Source of the DNA: Bacteroidales bacterium
GTDB taxonomy: Bacteria > Bacteroidota > Bacteroidia > Bacteroidales > TTA-H9
NCBI GenBank assembly: GCA_030656615.1
Contig: JAUSOY010000011.1
Coordinates: 1 to 56,084, forward strand
Reading direction: 5' to 3'
Length of the DNA: 56,084 nucleotides
The stretch's first letter is position 1. Every line of letters starts with the position of its first letter. The notes under the pieces were generated by a model, which did no database searches, had not been told where the DNA came from, and worked only from the letters and a program-made list of their open reading frames with translations. This document shows positions 43,045-50,898 of this stretch, in pieces. Both the position numbers and the translations under genes were made by a program.

Positions 43045-44266
43045 TAGTGTAATATTCATTTAAGAATTTCACAATTGAGTAACCCACTTCTTGGCCTAAG
43101 TTAACGGGGACAGCATTGCCAATTTGTTTGTATTGTTGAGCCATTGAGCCAGAAAAACTCCATTCATCAGGAAAGGTTTGAATACGAGCATACTCGCGGA
43201 TAGTAAAAGGACGAGTAACGTCTGGATGACATCTTTCCGTTTGTTTTTGAGCAGGACTGCATGTAAGAGTTAAAGAAGGTTCATCCCAGCCTATTCTACG
43301 AGCCATTCCAGTTTTTCCACCACCCAAATAGAAACTCCCACCCATGTATTCTTTCTGAACATCAACTGGTAAATCTCGCCAATATCCTTTAGGTGGAACT
43401 AGGTCAAGAACATCTTTCTTGTACTTTGGATAAGTAGCCCCTTCAGACGTTGGAACATTAGTATTGAAAAGCTCACCTTTTCTTAATGCATCTTTAAGTG
43501 TGTAAATTTTATTGTGTGGTTTTGGATATTCAAAACTTGTATCTATGTCTTTTCTAACGCCAACTAAAATTAGCCTTTCCCTCTTTTGCGGAACTCGATA
43601 ATGAATAGCCTTTAAAATTTTAAAAGGCACCACGTTATAACCAATTTCATTTAGAATCGATATCATTCCTTGTAAGGTTTTTCCTTTTTCGTGACTTAAT
43701 AAGCCTCGGACGTTTTCGCCAATACAAATCAATGGATTAACTTCTTGAACGACTCTTGCAAACTCATAAAAAAGTGTTCCACGGGCATCATTAAGCCCGA
43801 GTTTTTTACCAGCATAACTAAAAGCTTGACAAGGAAATCCGCCAGTTATGACATCAACTTTGTTCTTAAAATGTGTAAAGCTGAAATCCTTAATATCGCC
43901 TTCCAGAACATTCCAGTTAGGCCTGTTACTCCTAAGAGTCTGGCATGCCCATTTATCAATTTCATTTAGTGCCACACATTTCAACCCGGCCTTCTCGAGA
44001 CCAACAGCTAAACCCCCTGCACCAGCAAAAAGTTCAAGCACTGAATATTGCTTTTTAGATTCCGTATAGTTTGAAACTTCATCACTATTCGAATTGTCAA
44101 ATAGTGATCCTAACAAAATTTGAACATCTGATCTTTTATAAACCCGATAATTTGAAACAGGTTCACGAACTGCATTTAATATACCCTCTTTATCCCATCT
44201 TCGCAAAGTTTCTTTACTCTTACCTATAAGCTCTGCGGCTTCTGATAATGACAGATAATTCTTCAT
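43016..44266 (-). CDS. DNA (cytosine-5) methyltransferase with N-terminal MerR-like helix-turn-helix, 416 aa
   Basis: Residues 1-52 form a DNA-binding domain of excisionase/MerR type (YLSLSEAAELIGKSKETLRRW, YRVYKRSDV). From residue 75 is a C5-methyltransferase: motif I VLELFAGAGGLAVGLE, catalytic Cys146 in GGFPCQAFS, motif VI GENVRGLL, motif VIII PQKRERLI, then the target recognition region and QIGNAVPVNLG. It protects sites cut by the convergent endonuclease, probably GGNCC. The extra DNA-binding domain is well placed to control expression of the pair, as N-terminal HTH domains do in some other C5-methyltransferases such as M.SsoII. Overlap with the endonuclease gene is 29 bases. Confidence 0.9.
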   Translation of the reverse strand: MKNYLSLSEAAELIGKSKETLRRWDKEGILNAVREPVSNYRVYKRSDVQILLGSLFDNSNSDEVSNYTESKKQYSVLELFAGAGGLAVGLEKAGLKCVALNEIDKWACQTLRSNRPNWNVLEGDIKDFSFTHFKNKVDVITGGFPCQAFSYAGKKLGLNDARGTLFYEFARVVQEVNPLICIGENVRGLLSHEKGKTLQGMISILNEIGYNVVPFKILKAIHYRVPQKRERLILVGVRKDIDTSFEYPKPHNKIYTLKDALRKGELFNTNVPTSEGATYPKYKKDVLDLVPPKGYWRDLPVDVQKEYMGGSFYLGGGKTGMARRIGWDEPSLTLTCSPAQKQTERCHPDVTRPFTIREYARIQTFPDEWSFSGSMAQQYKQIGNAVPVNLGQEVGYSIVKFLNEYYTIKNQKAETF

Positions 44267-44270
44267 ATAA

Positions 44271-44386
44271 CCACATTATTAAACATTATTCAATGGTTAC
44301 AAATATACGAATAATTTTAACATGATAGAAATGAACAATCGCATAAAAATAATACAATTAAAATTTTTAAAAACATGATAATGTGG
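44271..44386. promoter_or_regulatory. Methyltransferase promoter region with repeated ATAATGTGG sites
   Basis: Leftward TATATTTG (44300-44307) is the -7 box. ATAATGTGG appears leftward at 44271-44279, just ahead of the start codon, and rightward at 44378-44386. A related AATAATGTTT lies next to the first copy. Repeated sites flanking the promoter are candidates for binding by the methyltransferase's own HTH domain. Confidence 0.4.
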
Positions 44387-45006
44387 CGATTGCAAATTAA
44401 CTTAGAATGGATATGAAAATCAATATGTCTCATCCGATCTTTTAACTAATTGATTATCTGATGAAATTTAACTAGCCATTAAACTTTAGAACGCGTGTAA
44501 AAAAACAAGAAAAAAGCAATTATTAGGCTAAGCTCGGAAAATTGAAGTAGACACTTATAGTTTTTGCCTTTCTCATTTTAATCTAGCAGGAAATAACATT
44601 ATTCTGCATTTCGATATAGTTCCAGACCTTGACTATTTAAAAACGAACCCCTCTTTTCAAAAATATTCATGCATCTTACAAGTTAAGCATTAACAATTAA
44701 AAAGTTAAAGTGGTAATAAATCTATTTGCATTGTTTCTCAGTTCTTATCACTTTCGATATGCTAAATAATTGGATTTAAACGGAATATCCGAAACAAAGT
44801 CTTAAGCCAATTCGTAAGTTTTATGCTACCTACCGGAATGCGAAATCGTTGATTTGCTGAGCATAAGCTAGATCCAATATTTACAATTAATCCTTAAAGT
44901 ATTTGAAATTAAATAGTTTTACCCAGTTTGTTGACCCATCTTCCGTAGAAAATCACTATTCTCAAATTTTTGTCATGTACTTTTGATGATTTCATCGTAA
45001 GTTCAA
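44387..45006. other. AT-rich intergenic region without recognised content
   Basis: No open frame, RNA gene or repeat that I can support. Base composition is among the most AT-rich in the window, fitting a recently acquired or decayed stretch next to the restriction genes. Confidence 0.4.
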
Positions 45007-45014
45007 TATCTTTA
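44982..45014 (+). promoter_or_regulatory. Near-consensus promoter of the lipoprotein gene
   Basis: TTTG (44982-44985), 21-base spacer, TATCTTTA (45007-45014), 40 bases ahead of the ATG. Confidence 0.35.
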
Positions 45015-45054
45015 TGCACAATAATCAGATGAAACCAGATCAACTCTTATTACT

Positions 45055-46374
45055 ATGAAACATACTTACAAGAGCGTTTTACAAGTGGTATTGAACACAG
45101 CATTTTTTTGTTTTCTGTTTTTTGTGATAGCCTCGTGCGGAAAAGAAATTGAAACATCGCCAATTAATTTCAAGGTAGAACAGATTCCGGGAAGTAAAAA
45201 TCATAGTCCTAATGGAACCTGGTGGGGTTATAATCAAAGTAAAATTGTTCGCTTCGGAAACACGGTTTATATGTATGTTATCGACAATCAAAACATTGAT
45301 ATTAATCCAAACCCCAACGCCTCCAATCCCTCTAAAATTGTATTGTACCGAAAAGAAGACGATAATAGCTGGCAAAAAGGTGCTTCGTTTAACACTTCGA
45401 GACCTGGTAATATATTAATGGATTCAGAAGGCATTGTGCATCTTATTGTTTTTGAACCTACATACACACAGTCTTTCGAAAATGGTGCTTATGGAAAATT
45501 ACTGCACTATTGGTTCCCCAATTGTAAAACAGGTGATATCAGCATTTTTAATCAGGAAATCATTGTTGATAATGATGGTGTAAGTCAGGGCGAAACCGTG
45601 AATATGCGCGTTGGAGCCTCTATTGGAGACGATGATATGATTAGCGTTTCATTTGGCTTAAATAAGGGTCATCAGATTTATTATAAAGAAAAGAACGGAA
45701 TTAAATGGCAGATGGAATACGCCTGGCAAAATTTAAACAGCGATGTGTATTATCCGTACGTAATATCAACTGATTTTGGATTAGGAATACTGGCAATTCA
45801 GGATAATTTTGTTGGTGAGAATATGCCCAATATCTACCAAAAAATATTTTATTTTGAAAGAAAATCCGGTATTTGGACACCCGAGACCATTATTGACCTG
45901 CAAAACAATGCTTTAGCCTCTACAAGACCCCAACTGGTAGAAAATTGCGACATTTTTCAAGATAGAAACAAACAAATCCATTTACTTTATCAAACCAGAC
46001 TGAATCCGGCCGATCCGTGGTTAAATACCTTTTATCTCGCCACGCAAACTATTTCCGGTTGGGAGCATAAGGAAATCTCAATTTCTGAAGAGTCGACAAA
46101 CTGGCTGCGGATGATTGAAATTCAAGGGACACAATATTTTTTATGTACTTCCTGGGATAAACTTTATGTAAAAAAGGGTATTGATGGTCAGTTTTACGAG
46201 ATACCGATTCCGAAAATGAGTGGGATTTATGTATATATTAACTCCCCCCGTGGCGGTACCAAAACCAATGAAAATTTCATCGATATTCTATTGTTAAATG
46301 GAAATAGCAATGATTATCCAAACGCAAAAAATTATTATCTGCGTATTGAAAAATCGGAATTCTTAAAACTCTGA
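45055..46374 (+). CDS. Exported lipoprotein with BNR/sialidase-like propeller character, 439 aa
   Basis: The signal peptide ends in a lipobox (FVIASCGKEIE), so the protein is lipid-anchored after export. The mature part has a repeating pattern of paired beta strands separated by D-S-x-G and S-x-x-P turns (KIVLYRKEDDNSWQKG, NILMDSEGIVHLIVF, ISVSFGLNKGHQIYYKE, HLLYQTRLNPADPW), reminiscent of six-bladed BNR-repeat proteins. No sialidase arginine triad can be assigned. I do not recognise the exact family. It is isolated, with long AT-rich gaps on both sides. Confidence 0.65.
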   Translation: MKHTYKSVLQVVLNTAFFCFLFFVIASCGKEIETSPINFKVEQIPGSKNHSPNGTWWGYNQSKIVRFGNTVYMYVIDNQNIDINPNPNASNPSKIVLYRKEDDNSWQKGASFNTSRPGNILMDSEGIVHLIVFEPTYTQSFENGAYGKLLHYWFPNCKTGDISIFNQEIIVDNDGVSQGETVNMRVGASIGDDDMISVSFGLNKGHQIYYKEKNGIKWQMEYAWQNLNSDVYYPYVISTDFGLGILAIQDNFVGENMPNIYQKIFYFERKSGIWTPETIIDLQNNALASTRPQLVENCDIFQDRNKQIHLLYQTRLNPADPWLNTFYLATQTISGWEHKEISISEESTNWLRMIEIQGTQYFLCTSWDKLYVKKGIDGQFYEIPIPKMSGIYVYINSPRGGTKTNENFIDILLLNGNSNDYPNAKNYYLRIEKSEFLKL

Positions 46375-46927
46375 CCACTTTTTTAGGGCCGATACAATTG
46401 TACAAGTAAGCCGTACTAATTCATCTTTTCGAAATTTTTGTCGAAAAGATTGGGTATTTGGTAATTCCTTCGTCTGAGAAATTGAATACCGATTATGTAC
46501 GTACGATATTCTATTGATATTCAACTTAACCCGTATTGGCTTCATCCAAGAGTTTCGATCTTTTGCAAAGACCCTTCCTACTACCCACACAAAGTACAAA
46601 ACGCGTTCAAATGTATTATTCAGGAGATGAAAATATTTTTTACCATTGGGTTAGAAAGGGTTAAAATAGCATTATATTTGGGGAGAACGTATCAAAGCGT
46701 TTGGAACAAGTGAGGAAATATGCTTTTGGAATTAATTTAAATGCGATTGCTCATGAAAACGAAAATTCCCAATAATAGGATAATTGTAAGGATTGAAAAA
46801 ACTCAGGATTTTGGAGTATTTAGCAACATGAGTTGTGCGTGTATAAACCAATGAGGCAGATAGAATGAAAAATGGAAGGCGTAGTATATTAGCATCCAAT
46901 TATGTATAACAGCTTTATCAAATTAAC
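46375..46927. other. Intergenic region, 553 bases
   Basis: Short open frames here have no recognisable sequence, no promoter match and poor coding character. I see no hairpin terminator after the upstream lipoprotein gene and no RNA gene. Confidence 0.35.
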
Positions 46928-47065
46928 ATGATTGATTCTTCACAAAAAAACAATGAGATTATTTTGGTGCTGCATTTTATCACTTCGCAAATTGCTGCTG
47001 GGGTTACCGATTTAGAACTGAAAAACGAAATTGAAGATTTGGATAAGAAGAAAACTAAAATATAA
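46928..47065 (+). CDS. Possible small protein, 45 aa
   Basis: ATG at 46928 opens a short frame reading MIDSSQKNNEIILVLHF and ending in a charged tail, NEIEDLDKKKTKI. It ends ten bases ahead of the ATG of the PocR-PAS gene, a spacing typical of co-translated genes, and its amphipathic helix-like sequence is plausible. No homologue comes to mind and no promoter box is clear, so it may be either a real small protein or chance. Confidence 0.3.
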   Translation: MIDSSQKNNEIILVLHFITSQIAAGVTDLELKNEIEDLDKKKTKI

Positions 47066-47075
47066 AAGCTGGATT

Positions 47076-48158
47076 ATGACAAGAAATATTTTAGAATTAA
47101 TCGATTTTGAGAAAGTCGACATTTTACTGGAAGGCTTTAACAAAACTACCGGTTTTGTAACGGCTATTTTAGATTTGGACGGTAATGTTTTGTCTCAATC
47201 GGGCTGGAGACAAATTTGTACAAAATTTCACCGGGTTCATCCGGAAACGGCTAAACGTTGTACAGAAAGTGATACTGTTTTGGCTGGAAAGATGGCCGAA
47301 GGCGAAAAATATCACTTTTATCAGTGTTTAAACGGGTTGGTAGATGTAGCCGTGCCTCTCGTAATAAATGGAGAACACATAGCCAACCTGTTCTCAGGGC
47401 AATTCTTTTTTGAGGAGCCAGAACGCGAGTTTTTTATAAAACAAGCCCAAAAATATAATTTTGACAATAACGAATACCTCGAATCTCTTGAAAAAGTTCC
47501 TGTAATATCAAAAGAAAAAGTCAAAACAGCCATGGACTTTTTACTTGATATGACGCAGCTTATCACCGAGATGACCTATCAGAAATTAGAACAAACAGAG
47601 CTAAATGAAGCTGTATTAAAGAGTAATATGCTAATCGATAATATTGTTAACAATAGCTCAGCTTTGATTTATGTCACTGATATTGTAGGAAATTTCCAAA
47701 TGGTAAATAGCGAAACGGAAAAACTGTTTAAACTGCCAAAGGATAAATTAATCGGCAGAAATCGTCAGCATTTGATGTCAAAAGAAATTGCTGAACAACA
47801 TCGCAATAATGATCTAACGGTTATTCAATCAAAAAAATCAATTACCATTGAAGAAGAAAACATAGAGCCGGATGGTACACATTACTATTTGACTCAAAAA
47901 TTTCCGCTGCTTAATATGAATAGTGAGGTTTATGCAGTTGGAGGTATTTCAAGCGATATTACCGAACTCAAAAAAGCCGAAGAAGAAATCAGAAAATTCA
48001 ATGAAGAACTTGAAAAAATGGTAGCAGAAAGAACTGCAGAAATTGTACAAAAAAATCAGGAGCTGGAAAAAATGAACAGTCTATTCGTTGGCCGGGAATT
48101 CCGCATTAAGGAGTTGAAAGAAAGAATCAAAGAGCTGGAAGAAAAATTAAAACCTTAG
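47076..48158 (+). CDS. PocR-domain plus PAS signalling protein, 360 aa
   Basis: Residues 1-170 form a PocR ligand-binding domain, with the conserved cysteines in ICTKFHRVHPETAKRC and YQCLNGLVDVAVPLV followed by IANLFSGQFF. Residues 185-300 are a PAS domain (LIYVTDIVGNFQMVNSE, GRNRQHLM, SSDITELKKAEEE), and a C-terminal coiled coil runs to the end (RIKELKERIKELEEKLKP). There is no kinase or output domain, so it probably acts by protein contact with the kinases downstream. An in-frame ATG at 47031 overlaps the small upstream frame; ATG 47076 gives a clean PocR start. It heads the signalling cluster. Confidence 0.87.
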   Translation: MTRNILELIDFEKVDILLEGFNKTTGFVTAILDLDGNVLSQSGWRQICTKFHRVHPETAKRCTESDTVLAGKMAEGEKYHFYQCLNGLVDVAVPLVINGEHIANLFSGQFFFEEPEREFFIKQAQKYNFDNNEYLESLEKVPVISKEKVKTAMDFLLDMTQLITEMTYQKLEQTELNEAVLKSNMLIDNIVNNSSALIYVTDIVGNFQMVNSETEKLFKLPKDKLIGRNRQHLMSKEIAEQHRNNDLTVIQSKKSITIEEENIEPDGTHYYLTQKFPLLNMNSEVYAVGGISSDITELKKAEEEIRKFNEELEKMVAERTAEIVQKNQELEKMNSLFVGREFRIKELKERIKELEEKLKP

Positions 48159-48220
48159 CACTATGGCGATTAAGCTTTTTTTACCGCAAAAACAGAAAGA
48201 CGCCGAGAAAAAAACATATT

Positions 48221-50434
48221 ATGAATGAACCAGTTGTTATCGGAATCCTTCAAAACATTGCTGTGCTTTTTGCATTAAGCATTGTTTTTGAATATTTTAA
48301 AGCTGCGCACAGCAAAGAAAGGAAATTTGCAACCTCAGCATTCATCGGTTTATTACTAGGTGGTATTTGCATCCTTTTAATGCTTACCCCTTGGATTTAT
48401 ATACCCGGAATTACATTTGATACACGTTCCATTTTGCTATCTGTATCAGGATTGTTTTTTGGGGCAATTCCAACCTTAATAGCCATGCTTATAGCTGCAA
48501 TATACAGGATTTATGTTGGAGGAACAGGCGTTTATATGGGCTTGGCTGTAATCATTTCATCCGGCTTTATCGGAATTTTGTGGAAAAAATATCTTTTCAA
48601 ATTAAAGTACGAAAATTCAACTATAAGTTTGCTTTCTATGGGTCTTGTGGTTCATACAACCATGCTTGCTTGTACATTGTTGCTTCCTGTCGGCACAATA
48701 TGGACAACACTGAAGGTTATTGCATTGCCGGTGCTGGTTTTTTATCCAATAGGCTCCTTATTATTAGGAAAGTTACTCCTGCGGCAATCGCTAAACTGGG
48801 AAACGAAATCAGCCTTAAAAGACAGTGAAAAAAAATATAGAACATTGTTCTCCTCTATGAATGAGGGTTTTGCGTTGCATGAATTGATTTTTGATTCAGC
48901 AGGCAAGGCCATTGATTACACGATAATGGATGTTAATCCGGCCTTTGAAACTATTTTAGGTATTAAAAAGAAAATGGTGGTAGGAAAAGCATCCAAAATT
49001 GCCTATCAGGTATCCGAACCACCCTATTTTTCTAGATATTCCGAAGTTGCTAATGGTGGGAACTCTATTATCTTTCAAGACTATTTCGAACCCATGGACA
49101 AGCATTTTCTGGTTTCGGTTTTCTCTCCTAGTAAAGGAAAATTTGCAACTCTTTTTAGTGATGTTACCGAACTACGAAAAATGGAAGCTGAAGTTCAACG
49201 AGAGCAGGAATTGCTTTCGGTAATATTCGACAATCTGGAGGAAGGTATTGTTGTGTGTGACGAAAACGGCATTCTTAAACGATTTAATGAGTCCACCCGG
49301 CGTTTTCACGGATTACCTGAAAAACCAATTCCAGCAAACAAATGGGCTGATTATTACGACCTGTATATGCCTGATGGTAAAACACCTATGAAAAAAGAAG
49401 ACATTCCTTTATTCAGGGCTTTATATGAAGGTGAGGTTAAAAATGCTGAACTGACGATTATTCCAAAAAACTCTGAACCCTTATCGTTTATCGCAAATGG
49501 AAGAAAAATGGTTGATAATAAAGGGGTTACTATTGGAGCTGTTGCAACCATGCACAATATTACTGAAAAGAAAAAGATTGAAGCCAAACTAAAAGACTAC
49601 CAACAAAATCTTGAAAAATTGGTAGAAAATCGTACTACAGAACTTGAAGAACAAACTCAAAAACTACGCGATTCCCAAACTGCTTTGACATACTTATTAG
49701 AAGATGTAAACGAATCGCGTGAACAATTAAAATCAGTAAACAAACAACTCGAAAACAGCAATATAGGTCTGGATTCGTTTACTTATTCAGTTTCACACGA
49801 TTTACGGGCACCCCTACGCGCAATGCAGGGACTTTCGAAAGCCCTTCTGGAAGATTATAGCGAGGTGCTTGATGATTTAGGCAAAAACTATTCGCAGCGA
49901 ATTGTAGCATCAGCTGAGCAAATGGACAAGCTAATCATGGATTTATTGCAATACAGTCGATTATCGAGAGTTGAAATCGCATTGGATGTAATTGAAATTG
50001 TACCGATTATCGATAAAGTCATCAAACTGCTGAGAGATGAAATCAAAAAAAAGGACGCCAAAATTATTATAAAAACGAAGCTGCCCGCTGTTAAAGGCAA
50101 CCAAACTATGCTGGAACAACCAATTTTAAATCTCATTGAAAACGCGTTGAAATTTACAGAGCCCGGTAAAAAACCTGTTGTGGAAATCTGGCACGAAGAA
50201 ACTGATAATCAATTATCAATCTTCATCAAAGACAATGGCATTGGGATACCTCAGGAATACCACGAAAAGATTTTCAAAGTACTCGAACGCTTGCACGGAG
50301 TTGAAGCCTATCCGGGTACAGGAATCGGTTTGTCGATAGTAAAAAAATGCATCGAACGAATTGGCGGAACAGTGGAATTGCACTCGGAAGAAAATAAAGG
50401 CAGTACATTCATTTTGAAACTAAAAAAAAGCTAA
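48221..50434 (+). CDS. Sensor histidine kinase with LytS-type 5TM domain and two PAS domains, 737 aa
   Basis: Residues 1-190 are the 5TM receptor domain of the LytS/YehU class (hydrophobic helices, FDTRSILLSVSGLFFG, IPTLIAMLIAAIYRIYVGG). Two PAS domains follow at about 205-310 and 325-450, then a coiled coil. The HisKA site is His526 in YSVSHDLRAPLRAM, and HATPase motifs are NLIENALKFTEP, IKDNGIGIPQ and GTGIGLSIVKKC. Joining a 5TM-LYT sensor to a HisKA core is different from the usual LytS kinase. The gene is 62 bases after the PocR-PAS gene, and the single-domain response regulator follows by 24 bases. Confidence 0.92.
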   Translation: MNEPVVIGILQNIAVLFALSIVFEYFKAAHSKERKFATSAFIGLLLGGICILLMLTPWIYIPGITFDTRSILLSVSGLFFGAIPTLIAMLIAAIYRIYVGGTGVYMGLAVIISSGFIGILWKKYLFKLKYENSTISLLSMGLVVHTTMLACTLLLPVGTIWTTLKVIALPVLVFYPIGSLLLGKLLLRQSLNWETKSALKDSEKKYRTLFSSMNEGFALHELIFDSAGKAIDYTIMDVNPAFETILGIKKKMVVGKASKIAYQVSEPPYFSRYSEVANGGNSIIFQDYFEPMDKHFLVSVFSPSKGKFATLFSDVTELRKMEAEVQREQELLSVIFDNLEEGIVVCDENGILKRFNESTRRFHGLPEKPIPANKWADYYDLYMPDGKTPMKKEDIPLFRALYEGEVKNAELTIIPKNSEPLSFIANGRKMVDNKGVTIGAVATMHNITEKKKIEAKLKDYQQNLEKLVENRTTELEEQTQKLRDSQTALTYLLEDVNESREQLKSVNKQLENSNIGLDSFTYSVSHDLRAPLRAMQGLSKALLEDYSEVLDDLGKNYSQRIVASAEQMDKLIMDLLQYSRLSRVEIALDVIEIVPIIDKVIKLLRDEIKKKDAKIIIKTKLPAVKGNQTMLEQPILNLIENALKFTEPGKKPVVEIWHEETDNQLSIFIKDNGIGIPQEYHEKIFKVLERLHGVEAYPGTGIGLSIVKKCIERIGGTVELHSEENKGSTFILKLKKS

Positions 50435-50458
50435 TATTACAACCTGAAAATAAAATGT

Positions 50459-50896
50459 ATGAGAACTGATATCCTGCTGGTTGAAGACGATCTTAATGAT
50501 GTTCTTTTAATAAAAAGGGCGTTTAAAAAATCAAATATTGCCAATCCGCTTTACGTTGTAAACGATGGCCAGACTGCAATCGATTATTTGCTTGGAGAAG
50601 GTGAATATAACAACCGAAAAATGTACCCATTACCGGTTTTAATTTTACTCGATTTAAAACTCCCAAAAAAAAGCGGATTCGAAGTGCTCGATATTATAAA
50701 AAATTCTACTGAGCTGAAGAAAATACCTGTTGTTGTTCTAACATCATCGAACCAGAAAAAAGATGTAGATCTTGCTTATACAAAAGGGGTAAATTCATAT
50801 CTTCTAAAGCCGGTTGAATTCGAACAACTTTCAGAGCTTGTCAAGACACTCAATATGTACTGGTTAATTTTAAATGAATTGCCAAATAAGGTGTGA
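50459..50896 (+). CDS. Single-domain response regulator (Rcp1-type), 145 aa
   Basis: A receiver domain only: acidic pair LVEDDLNDV, phospho-acceptor Asp65 in LILLDLKLPKKSGF, threonine/serine in VVLTSSNQ and Lys in YLLKPVEF. The insertion around residues 48-58 (GEYNNRKMYPLP) marks the Rcp1/phytochrome-associated subgroup, which usually partners kinases with the NSNxxLDSFxYSVSHDLRAPL-type HisKA found in the gene just upstream. It has no output domain and probably relays phosphate, perhaps to the hybrid kinase encoded next. Its stop overlaps the GTG that opens the next frame. Confidence 0.93.
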   Translation: MRTDILLVEDDLNDVLLIKRAFKKSNIANPLYVVNDGQTAIDYLLGEGEYNNRKMYPLPVLILLDLKLPKKSGFEVLDIIKNSTELKKIPVVVLTSSNQKKDVDLAYTKGVNSYLLKPVEFEQLSELVKTLNMYWLILNELPNKV

Positions 50897-50898
50897 AA

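Noticed and set aside
46495-46713. 72-codon frame in the gap before the signalling cluster
   Set aside because: No family resemblance, no promoter, and an unusual amino-acid composition; treated as chance.
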